Under the pieces are notes generated by a model, which did not search any database, was not told the DNA's origin, and saw only the letters and a program-made list of their open reading frames with translations. 64,000 nt of DNA. It comes from Treponema sp. UBA4377. Lineage in GTDB: Bacteria > Spirochaetota > Spirochaetia > Treponematales > Treponemataceae. This document shows, one piece after another, positions 1-7,040 of the stretch. A program made the translations under genes and the position numbers. The stretch lies in assembly GCA_002391235.1 (NCBI GenBank), contig DGRX01000004.1:157951-221950 (forward strand), in the 5' to 3' direction. Positions within the stretch are counted from its first letter, which is position 1; each line of letters starts with the position of its first letter.

Positions 1-91
1 CGCGGCCTGGCTTGGAGCGGACGACTTGCGCTCGGTCAAATGGCTTCCGGCCGACGAGGCGATTTTGGACAAGGTTGCCGCGCTCTTGTAG
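1..91 (+). CDS. C-terminal end of an upstream gene, possibly NUDIX hydrolase (partial)
   Basis: An open frame enters from the left edge and ends at TAG 89-91. The visible 29 residues contain LRSVKWLPADEAILDKVAAL. A W-x-P-A-D-x-x-I/V-L-x-K motif followed by a short helix is how many MutT/NUDIX pyrophosphohydrolases end, so that family is a guess. The stretch is too short to prove function. It is not obviously co-transcribed with the next gene, which has its own promoter 17 nt after this stop. Confidence 0.45.
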   Translation, partial: AAWLGADDLRSVKWLPADEAILDKVAALL

Positions 92-107
92 CCCGCGCCT
101 TTTGGTC

Positions 108-136
108 TTGCAAACGATTTTTTGCGGCGCTATCAT
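108..136 (+). promoter_or_regulatory. Sigma70-type promoter of the 2H phosphoesterase gene, leaderless
   Basis: TTGCAA (108-113), 17-nt spacer, TATCAT (131-136), then exactly 6 nt to ATG 143. A normal start point 7 nt after the -10 would fall on the A of the ATG, predicting a leaderless mRNA. No Shine-Dalgarno sequence precedes the ATG, which fits. Confidence 0.6.
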
Positions 137-142
137 TTGTTT

Positions 143-739
143 ATGCAAAACATTTTGACGCCAAAGCATTCCACCTACACAGTTTCGCTTTGCTTTGAAG
201 GAGGAGCGGCCCAGCGCCTTGTGGACGCGCAAAAACGCCTTGCGCAAATTTGCGGAAACAATTTTTTAATCGAACATTCAGTTCCGCCGCACGTCACGTT
301 GGGAGCCTTTCACGCGGAGCCCGGCGCTCTGCCTGGCTTGCAAAAAGCCTTTGACGGTTTTGCAAAGGCGGCGCGCGATGTCTTGGGTGGGCAAGGCCTT
401 GACTTGGAATTTGGCGGAACGGATTCTTTTTTGGACAAGGTGGTTTTTCTTGCGGCAAAAAAAGATTCGCCAAGCTTTGTTTCTTTAAAAACGCTGAACG
501 AAATCCTGCACCAAAAATTTCTTCCGATTTTTGAAGCGGGAAGCAACAAAAATTATTTGCCGGAGCGCTGGCTTCCCCACGCGGCGCTTGCCGTAAAGCT
601 AAGGCCCGACCAGTTTAAAAAATGCGCCGCGTTTCTGGGGCATGCGTCCGATTTTGCTCTTCCCCAGTCGGCGCGAGTCGCCGCGCTTTCGCTTGCGCTT
701 TGCAAGCCCTACACGGAACTTTGCCGCGCCGCTTTTTAG
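143..739 (+). CDS. 2H phosphoesterase (LigT / 2'-5' RNA ligase-like) family protein
   Basis: The 198-aa protein has the two-histidine layout of the 2H superfamily: HVTL at residues 50-53 and HAAL at about 146-149, spaced as in LigT-like proteins of about 180-200 aa. Family members open cyclic phosphates or join/cleave 2'-5' linkages in RNA; the substrate here is unknown. The second motif has Ala where Ser/Thr is usual, so activity may be altered. There is no signal peptide, so it is cytoplasmic. ATG 143 was chosen over an in-frame TTG at 122 because the promoter puts the transcript start at 143. It stands alone, facing the leftward EamA operon that ends 36 nt downstream. Confidence 0.7.
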   Translation: MQNILTPKHSTYTVSLCFEGGAAQRLVDAQKRLAQICGNNFLIEHSVPPHVTLGAFHAEPGALPGLQKAFDGFAKAARDVLGGQGLDLEFGGTDSFLDKVVFLAAKKDSPSFVSLKTLNEILHQKFLPIFEAGSNKNYLPERWLPHAALAVKLRPDQFKKCAAFLGHASDFALPQSARVAALSLALCKPYTELCRAAF

Positions 740-775
740 TCAGGAATAAATTTTAGGCATCCCGCCGCTTCGTTT

Positions 776-1915
776 TTAGTCTCGCGCCAGATTAACGCTC
801 CGCATCTTCCTTACCGCCGCCGCGCGCTTTAAGGCCACGTGCGCAACGATGCAGGCCAAAATCACTAGCCCTCCAAAAACGCTGGAGGCGCTGGGAACTT
901 CGCCCGCAAAAAGCGCGACCCAGACCGGGTTCATCATTGGCTCTATCATCGTGATGATTACGCTGCTTAGCGCGGGAACTTTTTCTATTCCGATGGAAAG
1001 AAGGACGGCGGGCATTCCTATTTGAAAAACGCCCAGGCACAAGAGGGCGGGATATGACATGGCGCTTTGCGGAAGGCCCGCTTTTACGATGAACGGAATC
1101 GCGAACAAAAACGACAAGAGGCACGACAAATTTAACGAATCGGAAGGCCGCGTGTTCTTTGCCCGCCGCAAAAAAATCGTGGTTCCGCCGTAAGTCACTC
1201 CCGATAAAAGCGCCAAAATGTTTCCGGCCATTTGCCCGCCGCCAAGGTCGCCCCACAAAAGCAAGACCATTCCGGCCAAGATTCCGGCCACGGCGGCGAT
1301 GTCAATCCAGTCGCTTTTTTCGCCGGCCAAGAGCGGCCCAAAAATTATTATGTAAATCGGATTTGTATATTGCAGCAAAATCGCGTTGGCGGCGGTCGTC
1401 ATTTTTGTCGCGGGAACAAACAAGAGCATTGTGGCCGCGTAAAAAAAGCCGCCTAGCAAAAGGTTTGTCGTGGCGCGCCAGTCGATTTTTTTGGGCCGCG
1501 CTTTTTGGGCTTGAACTGACTTTTCGTTTTCGCCCGCGTTTTGGTCTTGCCTGCAATCTCCGTTGCCCGTTTTTTGGCCTTGCAAACTATTTTCGTCGCG
1601 GCGGACAACAAGTTTTGGCGGCCGCCTAAAGGCGATCGTCACTGTTATCATTCCCAAAAGGCTTCGGACGCCGGCGATGGCAAGCGCGTCCCACTTTATC
1701 AATTTTATGACAAGGCCGCCAAAGCTCCACAAGAGCGCGCACAAGGCAAGCGCGGCGATAGGGTTCAGTGGCGGCTTCTCAGTCAGTGAACTATTTCCGC
1801 TGGCGGCGGCATTTTTGGCCTTGCCTACGCTCTCTGTCGCGCCCGCAGTTTCAGGCTTGCCATCACTCCCTGCCGCGCGCGTTATGGTCTTGCAACCGTT
1901 TTCTGTTTGGTCCAT
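776..1915 (-). CDS. EamA/DMT-family transporter with repeat-derived hydrophilic inserts
   Basis: The 379-aa membrane protein has about ten hydrophobic segments in two EamA halves (for example NPIAALALCALLWSFGGLVIK and the LLLGGFFYAATMLLFVPATK region), typical of drug/metabolite exporters or nucleotide-sugar/amino-acid permeases. It starts with ATG one base after the stop of the acyl-ligase gene, so it is translationally coupled and last in the operon. It is longer than the usual roughly 300 aa because of two charged segments: an N-terminal tail (residues about 1-45) and a loop of about 35 residues after the second membrane segment (NSLQGQKTGNG...). Both are encoded by degenerate copies of a CAAGRCCAAAAA-type repeat. 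The substrate is unknown; co-operation with lipid or acyl-product export is inferred from context only. Confidence 0.75.
   Translation of the reverse strand: MDQTENGCKTITRAAGSDGKPETAGATESVGKAKNAAASGNSSLTEKPPLNPIAALALCALLWSFGGLVIKLIKWDALAIAGVRSLLGMITVTIAFRRPPKLVVRRDENSLQGQKTGNGDCRQDQNAGENEKSVQAQKARPKKIDWRATTNLLLGGFFYAATMLLFVPATKMTTAANAILLQYTNPIYIIIFGPLLAGEKSDWIDIAAVAGILAGMVLLLWGDLGGGQMAGNILALLSGVTYGGTTIFLRRAKNTRPSDSLNLSCLLSFLFAIPFIVKAGLPQSAMSYPALLCLGVFQIGMPAVLLSIGIEKVPALSSVIITMIEPMMNPVWVALFAGEVPSASSVFGGLVILACIVAHVALKRAAAVRKMRSVNLARD
1496..1600. repeat. Degenerate repeat cluster inside the EamA gene (loop insert)
   Basis: On the plus strand, variants of TTTTGGYCTTGCMW appear several times, at about 1540-1552 (ttggtcttgcc), 1572-1585 (ttttggccttgcaaac) and a weaker copy near 1502-1512 (ttttgggcttg). 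They encode the hydrophilic loop of the transporter in more than one reading frame, which suggests insertion or expansion rather than protein-level selection. Confidence 0.5.
1803..1900. repeat. Degenerate repeat cluster at the 5' end of the EamA gene
   Basis: Further copies of the same family lie at about 1813-1823 (tttggccttgcc) and 1884-1898 (atggtcttgcaaccg), plus a partial copy near 1855. They encode the charged N-terminal tail that precedes the first membrane segment. Related strings occur in rsmE (about 44328-44337 and 44389-44402) and in two promoters (108-113 and 50118-50123). Confidence 0.45.
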
Positions 1916-1916
1916 T

Positions 1917-3887
1917 CTATTCTTCTTTCGCAAACAGCGCCTGGATTTCAAGCTTTTTGTGCTTTCCCTGCAAGTCGCTGGGAAGCGCGTCCAAAAAGCG
2001 CCATTTTTTTGGAATCACGACGTTTTCAAAAAAGTCCATAAGATAGTCGTGGAAGAACATGTTTATGTCAAACTTTTTGGCGCCCTCAAACTTTTTCTTT
2101 CCTTCGTCGTTGAATTGAATTGCGGCGGCCAAGTACTGTCTTCTGTCGTTCATCGCCACTACGCAAACGTCGCGGACAAGGCCGGACTGCAAAAGGCGGT
2201 TTTCAACTTCCGCAAGCGAAACGCGCTTTTCTTCTATCTTGACGATTGAATCCGCGCGGCCCTTTAGAATAAAGCGGCCGTCTGAGTGAATGTCAACCAA
2301 GTCTGCGGTGGCAAAGCCGGCCGGGTCTTTTATGTAGGGCGACTTTATCACAAGGCAGCCGTCCTCGTTCTTCCAAATTTGCGCGTTGTCAAAGGGCGTC
2401 CACTCCAAGCCGTTTTTGCTTTGCCTGTATGCGATGCCGCTCGTTTCGGTTGAGCCGTAAACTTCCACCGGCCAAAAGCCAAAGACTTCGTTTGTCCGCT
2501 TGGCCACTTCCGGCAAAAGGACGCCGCCGCTTGTAAAGATAAAGCAGTCGTTCAAGGGAAGCTTTTCTTCCGCCTCGTTGGTTCTCTTTAGGAAGGCTGG
2601 AACGGCGATAATAATGTAGCGCTCGTCGGAAAGCTTTTCAAACTCGTTTGGAATTTCTATTCTCTTCCTGCGGAACGGAACTCCGGCGGCAAAGGGGAGC
2701 GCGATAGTGAACAAAAAGCCGTAGATGTGGTGCTGGCTTACGGTGGCCACAAGCTTTCGCTTTTGGAATTCCGCTCCCCACTTGCTGAATACAAAGGCGT
2801 TGTCTTCGTTAAACTCGGTCATGCGCTGGATCACGTCCTTGGGCTTTCCGGTGCTTCCCGAAGTGAACATGTGGATGCGCGTGTCGTCGGCGACAATTTG
2901 CGGCGCGGTCCTTATTTCTTCCTCCGTAACTTGCGGAGCGTTTTTAAGCAAGTCGGGAATAAAGTCCGAGTCGGCGACGCCTTCCGAGTCGGTAAAAAAA
3001 GCGTAGCCAGGCTTTCGCATTTCCTTTAAGAATTCCGGCGTGATGTTCGCCGTAAGCATTACCTGCTTTTTGCATTGCAAGAGCGCGACAAAGGTGACCA
3101 AAAAAAGCCAGTAGTCGTTGCAGTGCAAAATGAACTCGTCGGCGTTCTTGGCGGCGATGACCTTTCGCATCCGCGCGCTGTCGATCAAAAAGTCCAGCCA
3201 AGTCTTGTATTGGCCCTTGGACCAAACGTCGTCGTAGCAAAGAATGTAATCGTCCGCGCGGCTGTCCGCCTTAAATTGCGTGATTGGAATGTAAGCGCCC
3301 ATTTTTTTGTTCACCCTCTTTCTTACTATAAATTCTATCGCAAAGATAAGTCCCATTATTATATACGAAACGCCGCCGTTGTAAACCGCCCAAACGCGCT
3401 CGCTTGCCCAAAAAGCCGTCCATACAGCCGCCGCGCTGTTCAACACAAAAAAGCAAAGCCACACCAGCGTCACTTTTTTGCAATACGCTTCCACGCGGCC
3501 CTTAAACGGTGAGCCCAAAATCGATTTGTCCTGCAGCGTGGCAAACCTAAAGATTATGTTGGGCGGCGAGGCCAGGCTCATCGCAAAGACAAAGAAAAAA
3601 GTTCCGCACACCGCCAGCGGATAAAGCTTTAAAAACAGCGACGAGTTTGTGGCAAAGCAAAGAGAGCCCGCCAGCAAAAAGAAAATCGAAGAAATTAAAT
3701 TTTTGGGATTAAGCTTGCGCCTTCCGCCCCTGGCCTTGGAAGCGTTGCCCGTGGCGGACAAAAATAGCACAAGGGCCAGCGCGATGGCGCACAAAGAAAT
3801 AATCCTGACCGGCGCTTTGTAAACTACAAGGAGGACAAAGACCAGTACAGGATATAAGACGCCCGCTATGGCGAGCAAGATTTTCAT
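1917..3887 (-). CDS. COG4648-like membrane domain fused to AMP-dependent acyl-CoA/acyl-ACP ligase
   Basis: This is a 656-aa fusion. Residues 1 to about 200 hold several membrane segments resembling the stand-alone COG4648 membrane proteins of aryl-polyene-type clusters. From about residue 210 an ANL-superfamily adenylation domain follows: P-loop TSGSTGKPK at about 341-349, YGSTETSG near 480, the DGRFILKGRADSIVKIEEKRVS hinge near 550-570, and the C-terminal lysine motif GKHKK near 645. These motifs predict activation of a carboxylic acid with ATP and transfer to CoA or a carrier protein. The two ACP genes directly upstream (gap of 2 nt to the nearer one) are the likely acceptors. No convincing Shine-Dalgarno site is seen, so translation is probably coupled. 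The acid substrate cannot be read from sequence. Confidence 0.8.
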   Translation of the reverse strand: MKILLAIAGVLYPVLVFVLLVVYKAPVRIISLCAIALALVLFLSATGNASKARGGRRKLNPKNLISSIFFLLAGSLCFATNSSLFLKLYPLAVCGTFFFVFAMSLASPPNIIFRFATLQDKSILGSPFKGRVEAYCKKVTLVWLCFFVLNSAAAVWTAFWASERVWAVYNGGVSYIIMGLIFAIEFIVRKRVNKKMGAYIPITQFKADSRADDYILCYDDVWSKGQYKTWLDFLIDSARMRKVIAAKNADEFILHCNDYWLFLVTFVALLQCKKQVMLTANITPEFLKEMRKPGYAFFTDSEGVADSDFIPDLLKNAPQVTEEEIRTAPQIVADDTRIHMFTSGSTGKPKDVIQRMTEFNEDNAFVFSKWGAEFQKRKLVATVSQHHIYGFLFTIALPFAAGVPFRRKRIEIPNEFEKLSDERYIIIAVPAFLKRTNEAEEKLPLNDCFIFTSGGVLLPEVAKRTNEVFGFWPVEVYGSTETSGIAYRQSKNGLEWTPFDNAQIWKNEDGCLVIKSPYIKDPAGFATADLVDIHSDGRFILKGRADSIVKIEEKRVSLAEVENRLLQSGLVRDVCVVAMNDRRQYLAAAIQFNDEGKKKFEGAKKFDINMFFHDYLMDFFENVVIPKKWRFLDALPSDLQGKHKKLEIQALFAKEE

Positions 3888-3889
3888 GG

Positions 3890-4126
3890 TTACGCGATGA
3901 GCAAGTCGATTACGTTTTCGACTGTCTTGGCGTTCTTGAACATCTCCGGGTCAATCTGCTTTCCGGGCATGTACTGCTTGATTTTAGAAAGCAAGTCGAC
4001 GGCGTCGATAGAATCCAAGTCCAAGTCCTCAAAAAGCTTTGAGTCCATCTTCACTTCGCTTTTGTCGATTTCAAAGTCGCTTTCAAGAACTTCCTGAATC
4101 TTTCCGAACAATTCTTCCTTTGTCAT
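3890..4126 (-). CDS. Acyl carrier protein (second of tandem pair)
   Basis: This 78-aa acidic helical protein carries DLDSIDAVDL, with the phosphopantetheine attachment serine at residue 39. The start ATG 4126 is preceded by a strong GGAGGAG on the minus strand; an in-frame ATG at 4141 lies before that site and is not used. The gene sits 18 nt after the first ACP gene and 2 nt before the ligase gene. It differs strongly in sequence from the neighbouring ACP, so the two probably have separate roles, as in clusters where one ACP primes and the other extends. It is not obviously the housekeeping fatty-acid ACP, because no fab genes are present. Confidence 0.85.
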   Translation of the reverse strand: MTKEELFGKIQEVLESDFEIDKSEVKMDSKLFEDLDLDSIDAVDLLSKIKQYMPGKQIDPEMFKNAKTVENVIDLLIA

Positions 4127-4144
4127 TTTGGTCTCCTCCAAATT

Positions 4145-4405
4145 TTATTTTCCGATTTCGGAATTGATGAATTCCGCCAATGCGTTGACGCTGGCAAAAT
4201 GCTTTTTGCTGTCCTCGCTTTCGGCGGAAAGCTTTACGTTGAATTTCTTTTTAAGGGCCACGCCCAACTCAAGGGCGTCAATCGAATCCAATCCCAATCC
4301 GCTTCCAAACAAGGGCGCGTCGTCCTTGATGTCTTCCGGCGTGGTGTCTTCAAGTTCCAGGGAACTGATGATCAACTCCTTGATTTGTTTCTTAAGCTCT
4401 TCCAT
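4145..4405 (-). CDS. Acyl carrier protein (first of tandem pair)
   Basis: The 86-aa protein has GLGLDSIDALELGVAL, with Ser41 as the expected 4'-phosphopantetheine site. It is the first gene of the leftward operon ACP-ACP-(COG4648-ligase)-EamA. The start ATG 4405 lies 12 nt downstream of the -10 of a near-consensus promoter, leaving a very short leader and no clear Shine-Dalgarno site. A longer in-frame extension to 4471 would cross the promoter and is rejected. Function: carries an acyl or polyketide intermediate as a thioester for partner enzymes that must be encoded elsewhere. Confidence 0.85.
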   Translation of the reverse strand: MEELKKQIKELIISSLELEDTTPEDIKDDAPLFGSGLGLDSIDALELGVALKKKFNVKLSAESEDSKKHFASVNALAEFINSEIGK

Positions 4406-4417
4406 AATGATTTTTAA

Positions 4418-4446
4418 AGTATAAAGCGCTTTTTGCCCTTTGTCAA
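4418..4446 (-). promoter_or_regulatory. Promoter of the ACP/acyl-ligase operon
   Basis: Reading leftward: TTGACA (4446-4441), 17-nt spacer, TATACT (4423-4418). The predicted start falls about 6 nt before ATG 4405, so the leader is almost absent. Confidence 0.7.
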
Positions 4447-4585
4447 GGAAGGCTGAGCTGCGCGGCGTCAAAGGCGGAACGGAGAAAATTTTCCCAAAAT
4501 TCGCTTTTGTTGCGCAATATTGGTGAAAATCGTTATATCTTTTTAGAAAAAATGCCCTTATAATTAAAAAAAACTGAAAAATAGT

Positions 4586-4612
4586 TATGTTTTTTGCAAC
4601 AAAAAAAACATA
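4586..4612 (+). promoter_or_regulatory. Inverted repeat upstream of the LacI-type gene, possible operator
   Basis: TATGTTTTTT (4586-4595) and AAAAAACATA (4603-4612) are perfect 10-nt arms around a 7-nt centre. It ends 9 nt before the -35 of the LacI-gene promoter, a suitable place for an operator or activator site. It lies in a very A/T-rich stretch, so some symmetry could be chance. Confidence 0.4.
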
Positions 4613-4621
4613 AAAAAAAAT

Positions 4622-4650
4622 TTGACAAAAGGCGAAAGCCGCGCGATAAT
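4622..4650 (+). promoter_or_regulatory. Promoter of the LacI/galactan operon, leaderless first gene
   Basis: TTGACA (4622-4627), 17-nt spacer, GATAAT (4645-4650), then 7 nt to ATG 4658. The transcript is expected to begin at or next to that ATG. An earlier in-frame ATG at 4649 overlaps the -10 and should not be in the mRNA. Confidence 0.7.
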
Positions 4651-4657
4651 GAGGAAT

Positions 4658-5677
4658 ATGGACAACCGGTTGCGCAATGCCGACAAGATTACGATGGACG
4701 TAATAGCAAAGAACCTTGAGGTTTCAAAGACGACCGTTTCCCGGGCGATTTCCGGAAAAGGGCGCGTTGGCCGGGAAACTCGCGACAAGGTTCTAAGATA
4801 CATAGAATCCTTGGGCTACAAGCCCAATTCTATGGCCAGGGCGCTTGCTGGTTCAAAGACATTCAATATCGGCGTTGTGATTCCAGACACTGGCGACCGC
4901 GGAGATTCGCCCTTCTTTAAGGACTGTTTGATTGGCGTTACGGCGGCTTCGGCCCGCAGGGATTACGACACGGTTTTGGCCGTCGTTTCGGAAGGCAATT
5001 ACGGCAATTTGGAACGTTTGGTCAACGGCCGGCGGGTTGACGGGATAATCCTCACTCGCCAAGACAAAAGCGGCAAAATGCTTTCGTATTTGCGCCGGCA
5101 GGACATGCCCTTTGTTTTGATTGGAAGCGATTCCGACAGCGGCGTCTACCAAATCGACAGCGACCAAAAGGACGGCTGCTGCGAGCTGACGGCAAAGATG
5201 TTGCGGCAAAGCCCCAAGGGGGTTGCCTTGCTCGCCGGCCCAAAGGATATGGGAGTCGAGCGCCTGCGTTACGAAGGGTACGCCCAGGCTTTTGAATTGG
5301 CCGGCCTAAAGGTCAACGAAAGCTTTGTCTTTTGGAATTCCGAAAGCCGCCTTGACGGGGCTTTGGACAAAATATTGAAGGCTGGAATCAAATGCGCGGC
5401 TTGTTCCGACGATTTGATTTGCCTTAAGGTTATGGAGAGGCTCAAGCAAAAAGGAGTTTCTGTTCCGGATCGACTGCAAGTTGTTTCCTTTTTTGACAGC
5501 GAGGAGCTGGAGAACAACGATGTTCCGGTCACCTCGCTTCATGTCGACACAAAGTTCTTGAGCCAAAAGGCCGGAGATTTGTTGATCGACATATTGGACG
5601 GCAAAAACCCGGACGTTTGCAATTACGCAAAATGTTCGGTTTTGTATAGAAGTTCATTCCGCTCTAACGCGGGTTGA
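4658..5677 (+). CDS. ganR: LacI-family transcriptional regulator of the galactan operon
   Basis: This 339-aa regulator has an N-terminal LacI helix-turn-helix (TMDVIAKNLEVSKTTVSRAI, residues about 12-31) with the hinge-helix sequence PNSMARALAG, followed by a periplasmic-binding-protein-like effector domain. It is followed after 36 nt by the sugar-binding protein gene in the same direction, so it very likely controls the ganS-ganP-ganQ-ganB genes by analogy with Bacillus GanR; the symbol rests on that context. The effector is probably galactobiose or another beta-1,4-galacto-oligosaccharide. The start ATG 4658 is set by the promoter. The inverted repeat at 4586-4612 may be an autoregulatory site. 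Confidence 0.75.
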   Translation: MDNRLRNADKITMDVIAKNLEVSKTTVSRAISGKGRVGRETRDKVLRYIESLGYKPNSMARALAGSKTFNIGVVIPDTGDRGDSPFFKDCLIGVTAASARRDYDTVLAVVSEGNYGNLERLVNGRRVDGIILTRQDKSGKMLSYLRRQDMPFVLIGSDSDSGVYQIDSDQKDGCCELTAKMLRQSPKGVALLAGPKDMGVERLRYEGYAQAFELAGLKVNESFVFWNSESRLDGALDKILKAGIKCAACSDDLICLKVMERLKQKGVSVPDRLQVVSFFDSEELENNDVPVTSLHVDTKFLSQKAGDLLIDILDGKNPDVCNYAKCSVLYRSSFRSNAG

Positions 5678-5713
5678 AAAATTTAGGCTTTAATTTTCAT
5701 AAGGAGGATATTT

Positions 5714-6916
5714 ATGAAAAAGTCTTTGGTACCGGTATTGTTCGCTTTGATTCCGGCTTTGGTTCTTGCTGGATGCTCAAAAAAAGCTTCCAAGGCTGAG
5801 GGACCTGTAACGCTTAAAGTTTGGGAATCAGACAAAGGCCCGGATGAGTTCATTCAGAAGGCTGGAGAAGCTTACACAAAAGCCCATCCGAATGTAACAA
5901 TCGAGTACGTTCACGTAGAGCTTGGCGACGCCGCCGGACAAATCGCTCTCGATGGACCTGCCGGAGTCGGACCGGATTTGTTCGCCGCTCCCCACGACAA
6001 GCTTGGCGAGTTGGTAAATTCTGGCCATGTCGCTCCTACAGTAAACGCCGCCAACGTTAAGGGAAAAGTTCTTGGCGCCTGCGCCCAGGCTTTGACTTAC
6101 AACGGAACAATGTACGGCTATCCTGTTTCTGCCGAAACATACGCTTTGTTCTATAACAAAGACCTCATCAGCGAAAGCGAGCTTCCCAAGACTTGGGAAG
6201 ACCTTGCCGCTTTTGCAAAGAAGTTCAACGCCGCCAATCCTGGAAAGTACGGCTTTGTAATGGATGTTGGAAACGCCTACTACACAATCGTTTTCACAAC
6301 AGCCAACGGCAACCGCTTGTTCGGCGCTTCTGGAACTGACACAACAGATACAAAAATCAACTCTGCCGATTCTGTAAAGGGAATGCAGTTCTTCCAGAAG
6401 ACATTGCGCCCGGCTTTGAACGTTCCTGCAGCCGACCTTTCTACATCTGTAGCCGACTCTGCCTTCGCTTCAGGAAACGCCGCCATGCACATCACCGGCC
6501 TTTGGAACGTAAAGCCCTTTGTTGACGCCGGCGTGAACTTTGGCGTAGCCGCTCTTCCGGCCCTTCCTGGCGACAACAAGCCTTGCGCGTCATTCTCTGG
6601 AACTCGCGCCATGTTCGTTTCAGCCTATTCAGAGCATCAGGAAGCCGCCGCTGCCTTTGCCGAGTTCTTGCTTTCTCCCGAAATGCAAAAGCTCCGCTTT
6701 GACATCACAGGCGCCATGCCGTCAATCAATGTAAAGGTTGACAGCCCCTACATGCCAGGCTTTATCGCGCAGCTTGACTACGCTTTCCCGATGCCGTCTA
6801 TCCCGCAGATGGGCGCTTATTGGGACGCCATGGGCAACGCTTCAAAGAACATTTGGGACGGAGCCGACGTTAAGAAAGAGCTTGACGCCGCCAACGCCGC
6901 CATTCTTGGACTTTAA
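5714..6916 (+). CDS. ganS: Galacto-oligosaccharide ABC transporter substrate-binding lipoprotein
   Basis: The 400-aa protein has a lipoprotein signal peptide with lipobox LAGC (Cys about 20) and a MalE-type fold signature (LKVWESDKGPDEFIQKAGEAY; ETYALFYNKDLI; SGNAAMHITGLWNV). It binds oligosaccharides at the outer face of the inner membrane and hands them to the MalF/MalG-type permeases encoded next. The start follows a strong AAGGAGGA site. The galactan assignment comes from the GH53 gene in the same operon and the GanSPQ order known in Bacillus. Codon choice is strongly uniform (gcc, aag, ctt), as expected for an abundant protein. A large hairpin follows the stop codon. Confidence 0.8.
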   Translation: MKKSLVPVLFALIPALVLAGCSKKASKAEGPVTLKVWESDKGPDEFIQKAGEAYTKAHPNVTIEYVHVELGDAAGQIALDGPAGVGPDLFAAPHDKLGELVNSGHVAPTVNAANVKGKVLGACAQALTYNGTMYGYPVSAETYALFYNKDLISESELPKTWEDLAAFAKKFNAANPGKYGFVMDVGNAYYTIVFTTANGNRLFGASGTDTTDTKINSADSVKGMQFFQKTLRPALNVPAADLSTSVADSAFASGNAAMHITGLWNVKPFVDAGVNFGVAALPALPGDNKPCASFSGTRAMFVSAYSEHQEAAAAFAEFLLSPEMQKLRFDITGAMPSINVKVDSPYMPGFIAQLDYAFPMPSIPQMGAYWDAMGNASKNIWDGADVKKELDAANAAILGL

Positions 6917-7000
6917 TTCGGCGCGATACTTGTAGCCGAGCCGAATAACGAGCGGGGCAGGGCCTTGGGCGAAAAGCCCTCCTTGGCCGCTCGTTATTCG
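6916..7000 (+). terminator. Large intercistronic hairpin with alternative pairing between ganS and ganP
   Basis: CGAATAACGAGCGG (6942-6955) pairs perfectly with CCGCTCGTTATTCG (6987-7000), 14 bp, with an inner GGGC/GCCC helix. A competing stem is possible between ATTCGGC (6916-6922) and GCCGAAT (6940-6946), which shares bases with the big stem. There is no long T-run, so a partial terminator or mRNA stabiliser that lowers permease output relative to binding protein is more likely than a full terminator. Confidence 0.65.
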
Positions 7001-7040
7001 CCGTTATTGTGTTTTTGACGTCTTTTGTTTAGGAGGAAAC

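Noticed and set aside
1563..2249. Rightward open frame across the EamA/acyl-ligase junction
   Set aside because: It runs antisense to two well-supported coupled genes and lacks any start signal.
3890..4405. Housekeeping fatty-acid ACP locus
   Set aside because: There are two dissimilar ACPs, no fab genes beside them, and an acyl-ligase/membrane fusion follows, which fits a specialised pathway better.
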